This document shows, one piece after another, positions 60,560 to 64,000 of a stretch of DNA of 64,000 nt. The translations under genes and the position numbers were made by a program. The stretch is from assembly GCA_965279135.1 (NCBI GenBank), contig OZ257133.1, forward strand, positions 2,480,001 to 2,544,000, written 5' to 3'. The notes beneath the pieces are model-generated. The model searched no databases. It was not told where the DNA came from and saw only the letters and a program-made list of their open reading frames with translations. Numbering within the stretch: position 1 is the stretch's first letter; every line of letters starts with the position of its first letter. The DNA is from Croceimicrobium sp965279135. Lineage in GTDB: Bacteria > Bacteroidota > Bacteroidia > Flavobacteriales > Schleiferiaceae.

Positions 60560-61850
60560 TCTTTGACTTTTTAAGTTTTAGTTGTTGGTAGTTTTCAAAG
60601 CTTTCATAACTGGAGGTTATAATGCGCTCACCTGGCTCTAAGCCAGATAGCACTTCAATAAAATCCGGATTTTGTCGACCTAAGCGAACTTCTCGCTTTA
60701 CGGCTTCAGAACCCTCATCATTTAGCACATAAACCCATTTCCCCCCACTGCTGCTAAAGAAAGCACCTCGGGGAATGAGCCTTGCATTGGCACTCTCACT
60801 CAGAGCCAGACGAATATTCACGCCCTGTCCGCTACGTAGGTTGCCAGGAATGGTATCGCGGTATTCAAACTCCACTGAAAACTGGTTATTGGTAACCATA
60901 GGATACACTTTTGACACCCTTAAATTCCAACGGAAATTCTGCAATTCATAAAAAGCGTCCTGACCGGCTTTTACCCTTGCCAGATAATGCTCATCGATAT
61001 TCGCATTCAGAATATAGGAGTCTAAAGCTTCGATTCGACCAATGCGTTCTCCACGATTAATGCTCTGTCCAATTTCTGGGCTAAAGGTTGTTAACTGACC
61101 AGAAATGGGTGCCTTTACTTCCAAGTTCTCCAAGTTCTTACGGATCGCATTCAGGTTTCTTTCCATCATATCAATAGAGCGATCCAGGGCCTTGAGTTGC
61201 TGGGCTCGGTATTGCTTATTAGTAAGGTAATTCGCTTCTAGCAATTGGCGCTTATCGCGCAGATATTCATGTCGGGAATGCGAGTCCTCAAACTCCTGAG
61301 TGGCAATTACACTATCCAGGTACAAAGAAGTGTCGACCGCAAATTGACGGGCGGCGATTTCCTGTTCAAATCGTAAGTCGAGAATTTGCTCTTGCAATTG
61401 CCTTTCATTGAGTTCTAATTGCATGCGGGTATTGCGGAGATTATTGATCTGCTCTACGATTTGAGTTTCACGATTCATGAAGTCGAGCATCAATGTGGTG
61501 TTGGCTAACCTTAGGAGAGGTTGCCCCTTTTCTACTGCCTCGCCCGCCTCAGCATAAATCTCCTGAACTGTTCCACCCTCAACGGCATCTAATGAAAAGG
61601 ACACCTTAGGTTCAACTCGAGCTTGAAAAGAAATCACATCTTCGAAAATCCTTTGCTCTACCATTCCGATACTTATCCGGTCACGCAGTATCTCCTGACT
61701 TCGCTCTCCCCGGTTTATTACCACCAGCAATAAGACCAAGGCTGCGAAACCTAAAATCCACCAACGAAAACGCTTCCAAATACTCGGGCGCTCTTCTTTT
61801 CCAATGATCCGATCCAACTGAAATTTTGCCCCCAATAAGTCAAGGCGCAT
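60552..61850 (-). CDS. HlyD-type periplasmic adaptor protein
   Basis: The 432-residue product has an N-terminal membrane helix (WWILGFAALVLLLVVI) and a barrel-sandwich lipoyl half (SFLDAVEGGTVQEIYAEAGEAVEKGQPLLRLA-like). A long alpha-helical hairpin (about residues 120-230) precedes the second lipoyl half (LEVKAPISGQLTTFSPEIGQSINRG) and a beta-barrel domain. It would link the ABC complex to an outer-membrane factor. No TolC-type gene is seen in the window. It leads the operon and is divergent from the sigma-54 response regulator. Confidence 0.92.
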   Translation of the reverse strand: MRLDLLGAKFQLDRIIGKEERPSIWKRFRWWILGFAALVLLLVVINRGERSQEILRDRISIGMVEQRIFEDVISFQARVEPKVSFSLDAVEGGTVQEIYAEAGEAVEKGQPLLRLANTTLMLDFMNRETQIVEQINNLRNTRMQLELNERQLQEQILDLRFEQEIAARQFAVDTSLYLDSVIATQEFEDSHSRHEYLRDKRQLLEANYLTNKQYRAQQLKALDRSIDMMERNLNAIRKNLENLEVKAPISGQLTTFSPEIGQSINRGERIGRIEALDSYILNANIDEHYLARVKAGQDAFYELQNFRWNLRVSKVYPMVTNNQFSVEFEYRDTIPGNLRSGQGVNIRLALSESANARLIPRGAFFSSSGGKWVYVLNDEGSEAVKREVRLGRQNPDFIEVLSGLEPGERIITSSYESFENYQQLKLKKSKNE

Positions 61851-61916
61851 GCCATAATCCGTAAGTAACTATTAACCAAATAGCTAGATTAAAAAAGCAA
61901 GCAATAACAAAAAATA

Positions 61917-61946
61917 ACTGTTCCATAATCGAACACTAAGCTGTTC
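61917..61946. promoter_or_regulatory. Inverted repeat in the HlyD/regulator divergent region
   Basis: TGTTC (61919-61923) and GAACA (61931-61935) form an inverted repeat with 7-base spacing, and a third CTGTTC lies at 61941-61946. This lies in the 126-base gap between the efflux operon and the response regulator. It may be a binding site for the regulator encoded next to it. No sigma-54 (-24/-12) promoter could be found here by eye. Confidence 0.3.
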
Positions 61947-61976
61947 ATTTTCGAAACAAATTCTTCCTTTGTTTAC

Positions 61977-63356
61977 ATGAAGAATGAGGCGCGCATATTA
62001 ATCCTTGACGATGATGCTGACCTAAGAGACTCCCTGGCTTTATACCTCAAAATCCATTTCAATAAGGTCCAGACTTTAGGTGATCCTCATCAACTAAACC
62101 GCTTATTGGGGGAGTCCGATTTCGATCTCATTCTGTTAGACATGAATTTCCAAAAGGGAAGAAATGATGGTAAAGAAGGTCTTTATTGGCTAAAGCACGT
62201 AAAGGAAGTGCGACCGGAAAGCACGGTCCTTTTAATAACTGCCTATGCGGATATCGATTTGGCGATTGAATCCCTAAAAAGCGGAGCGGCCGACTTCATT
62301 ATGAAGCCCTGGGAAAATCAAAAACTATTGGCTTCGATATTACGAGCCCTGGAACTCAAGACCACTCGTAAAAAGCTCCAACAGTTTCAAGAACAACAGA
62401 ACCAGGACGGCCGGGAGCTCATCCAATCATTGGAAGCCAATAGCCTGGAAACCGCCAGCCTAAACTTGCTTGCCCAGGCTCGAAAGGTGGCTGAAACAGA
62501 TGCCAAAATTCTAATCACCGGAGAAAACGGAACCGGTAAAACCCTATTAGCGCGCTACATCCATCTAAATAGTCCACGTCGCAACGCACCTTTTGTTAGC
62601 GTGGATCTGGGAGCCATACCAGAAGCACTTTTTGAAGCGGAGCTTTTTGGAGTTAAGAAAGGCGCCTATACCGATGCCAAGGAAGACCGTAGTGGCATGG
62701 TTCAACGCGCAGAAGGAGGTACCCTTTTCCTGGATGAAATTGGTAACTGTAGTCCCATCCATCAACAAAAACTCTTACGGTTAATTCAGGATCAAAGTTT
62801 TCAAATCACCGGCTCCGGCGAATTGCAGCATTCCAACGTGCGAATTTTGGCGGCTAGTAACGCTGATCTCACAAAGATGGTTGCGGAAGGTAGTTTTAGG
62901 CAAGATCTCTTATACCGAGTTAATACCGTCGAACTGCGCTGCCTCCCCTTGAGGGAGCGAATAGCAGATTTAAAAGCTTTGACTGACCATTTCCTGGATC
63001 AGTTTAACCGACGGTATCAGCGTAAATTGAAGTTAAACTCTAGTCAATACCAGGAAATAAGACAATACTCCTGGCCGGGGAACATCCGTGAATTGGCGCA
63101 TAATCTGGAACGAGCGGTGATTCTTAGTGAGAACGATCGCTTCGAGGGACAGGTCTGTCCGGAAGCGAGAAACACCAATCCGGACACCTCGGATTTAGCC
63201 TTGGAACTTAGCCTTGAAGAACTGGAAGCCAGGCACATTGAAAGGGTACTAAAACTTCATCAAGGTAACATTAGTAAAACCGCCAGCCATTTAGGGATAA
63301 ACCGTAACACCCTCTATCGAAAGATGGAAAAATATCTGGATAGAGATGAAAGCTAA
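61977..63356 (+). CDS. Sigma-54-dependent response regulator (NtrC family)
   Basis: The 459-residue regulator has a receiver domain (LILDDDADLRDSL, phosphoacceptor Asp 55 in LLLDMNF, Lys in MKPW) and an AAA+ domain (Walker A GENGTGKT at 182-189, Walker B LFLDEIG near 250). The loop that contacts sigma-54 reads GAYTDA (229-234), where the usual form is GAFTGA. A Fis-type HTH at the C-terminus (GNISKTASHLGINRNTLYRKM) completes it. It probably activates the divergent efflux operon in response to the kinase next to it. The kinase gene starts inside its final codons. Confidence 0.93.
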   Translation: MKNEARILILDDDADLRDSLALYLKIHFNKVQTLGDPHQLNRLLGESDFDLILLDMNFQKGRNDGKEGLYWLKHVKEVRPESTVLLITAYADIDLAIESLKSGAADFIMKPWENQKLLASILRALELKTTRKKLQQFQEQQNQDGRELIQSLEANSLETASLNLLAQARKVAETDAKILITGENGTGKTLLARYIHLNSPRRNAPFVSVDLGAIPEALFEAELFGVKKGAYTDAKEDRSGMVQRAEGGTLFLDEIGNCSPIHQQKLLRLIQDQSFQITGSGELQHSNVRILAASNADLTKMVAEGSFRQDLLYRVNTVELRCLPLRERIADLKALTDHFLDQFNRRYQRKLKLNSSQYQEIRQYSWPGNIRELAHNLERAVILSENDRFEGQVCPEARNTNPDTSDLALELSLEELEARHIERVLKLHQGNISKTASHLGINRNTLYRKMEKYLDRDES

Positions 63357-64000
63357 AAACCGCTTCTGGAGCATCATCACGCTGTTAATGCTTAGTCTGG
63401 CTTTGGCCTGGTTTCTTCTGATCAAAGAGTGGTGGATATTTTCCTCTTTCATTGCGGTGCTCTGGATCGCAAATGCGCGTTGGCTCTTTGTACAGCAGTA
63501 TAGAATTGAAAAAGAAATGCAGGCCATTCTCCGCAACAGTGTAGCCGAGGATTACAATTTCCATTTCCCCGAAAAAGACAATGGACTTTACCGCCTTTTA
63601 AATTTATGGACCAAGCAATTAAGAGGATACAAGGAAAAGAAGGAAGGTCAGGAATTCCTTTTGGAGCAAGTGCTCTCTGAGCTACCCTTCTGTATTCTGC
63701 TCTTGCAGGAAGATCAGCGACTTCAAACCTTAAATCAAGGAGAATTTCCGATCCCAGGTTTGCGTAAAACAATGGATGGTAAAGATTGGCCGGTGCTATT
63801 TCCATTTATCGATGAATTCATAAAATCGGGTCAAGACCAGAAAAAGCTCCAATTGAGCTTCGATGGAGAACAGCAATTATGGATGTTGAAGCAACGTAAG
63901 ATCCTGCGTGGCGGAACTGAAAAAACGCTGCTGGTTTTGAGCAATCGTCAACGTGAACACGAAGAGCAGGAAGGTGAGGCCTTGGAGAAGATACTTCATG
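63346..64000 (+). CDS. Sensor histidine kinase, N-terminal part (cut by right edge)
   Basis: The frame from ATG 63346 overlaps the response regulator by 11 bases and runs off the right edge (218 codons). It has two N-terminal membrane helices (FWSIITLLMLSLALAWFLLI and IFSSFIAVLWIANARWLFV). A linker and a PAS-like fold follow (LEQVLSELPFCILLLQEDQRLQTLN). The histidine phosphotransfer and ATPase parts lie outside the window, so the kinase call depends on position and N-terminal architecture. Confidence 0.75.
   Translation, partial: MKAKNRFWSIITLLMLSLALAWFLLIKEWWIFSSFIAVLWIANARWLFVQQYRIEKEMQAILRNSVAEDYNFHFPEKDNGLYRLLNLWTKQLRGYKEKKEGQEFLLEQVLSELPFCILLLQEDQRLQTLNQGEFPIPGLRKTMDGKDWPVLFPFIDEFIKSGQDQKKLQLSFDGEQQLWMLKQRKILRGGTEKTLLVLSNRQREHEEQEGEALEKILH

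Noticed and set aside
61851..61976. Sigma-54 (-24/-12) promoter in the divergent region
   Set aside because: No GG-N10-GC arrangement with the expected flanks was found on either strand.
1..64000. tRNA, rRNA, IS element, CRISPR array
   Set aside because: Gaps between genes are short and show no tRNA-like T-loop sequence, no terminal inverted repeats with a transposase, and no regularly spaced direct repeats.

Overview
The window comes from a Bacteroidota chromosome, most likely a marine member of Flavobacteriales. Family-level placement (Cryomorphaceae- or Schleiferiaceae-like) is a guess. The support is a sprA-ruvA pair, several secreted proteins with type IX secretion system (T9SS) C-terminal sorting domains, an alternative complex III plus cytochrome oxidase operon, a fused murF-alr gene, and many -7 boxes of the TAnnTTTG (or TAnnTTCG) type with no Shine-Dalgarno sequences. 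Nearly all of the sequence is coding and looks like ordinary chromosome. I saw no tRNA, rRNA, IS element, prophage or CRISPR array.

Layout. 1-5.4 kb: the 5' two thirds of sprA (T9SS outer-membrane translocon, cut by the left edge) overlapping ruvA. 5.7-11.9 kb: a T9SS cargo protein, then a forward cluster of an Omp28-like T9SS protein, a TlpA-type thioredoxin, a DUF6029 outer-membrane protein and an Omp28-like lipoprotein. Three of these four carry a CXXC motif. 11.9-13.9 kb: queG and ruvB. 13.9-25.3 kb: a reverse-strand respiratory operon, actABCDEF followed by cytochrome c oxidase subunits II and I, which takes electrons from menaquinol to oxygen. 25.4-31.3 kb: a SPOR protein, the rimP-nusA-infB translation operon with a strong hairpin in its leader, and a sirtuin.

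31.4-34.5 kb: a tight operon of a stand-alone receiver protein, a membrane-anchored HEAT-repeat protein and a processive family 2 glycosyltransferase, probably a regulated exopolysaccharide synthase. 34.5-37.4 kb: a PNGase F-like secreted protein with DUF502 and MmcQ genes. 38.3-40.9 kb: ftsX-DUF3098-uppP-truB. 41.1-47.4 kb: unrecognised envelope proteins, a holin-like membrane protein and an M1 aminopeptidase lipoprotein. 47.5-48.8 kb: a two-gene operon encoding a fulvocin C-like Cys-rich lipoprotein and a membrane protein with a thioredoxin-type CXXC domain. I consider this the most novel-looking unit. 49-52 kb: murF-alr and tdk. 52-56.3 kb: queA and small membrane or lipoproteins. 56.3-64 kb: a coupled HlyD/ABC ATPase/ABC permease/serine hydrolase operon, divergent from a sigma-54 response regulator and the start of its histidine kinase, which runs off the right edge.

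Limits. All calls come from reading translations and motifs by eye; no database search was run. Promoters and terminators are pattern matches only.
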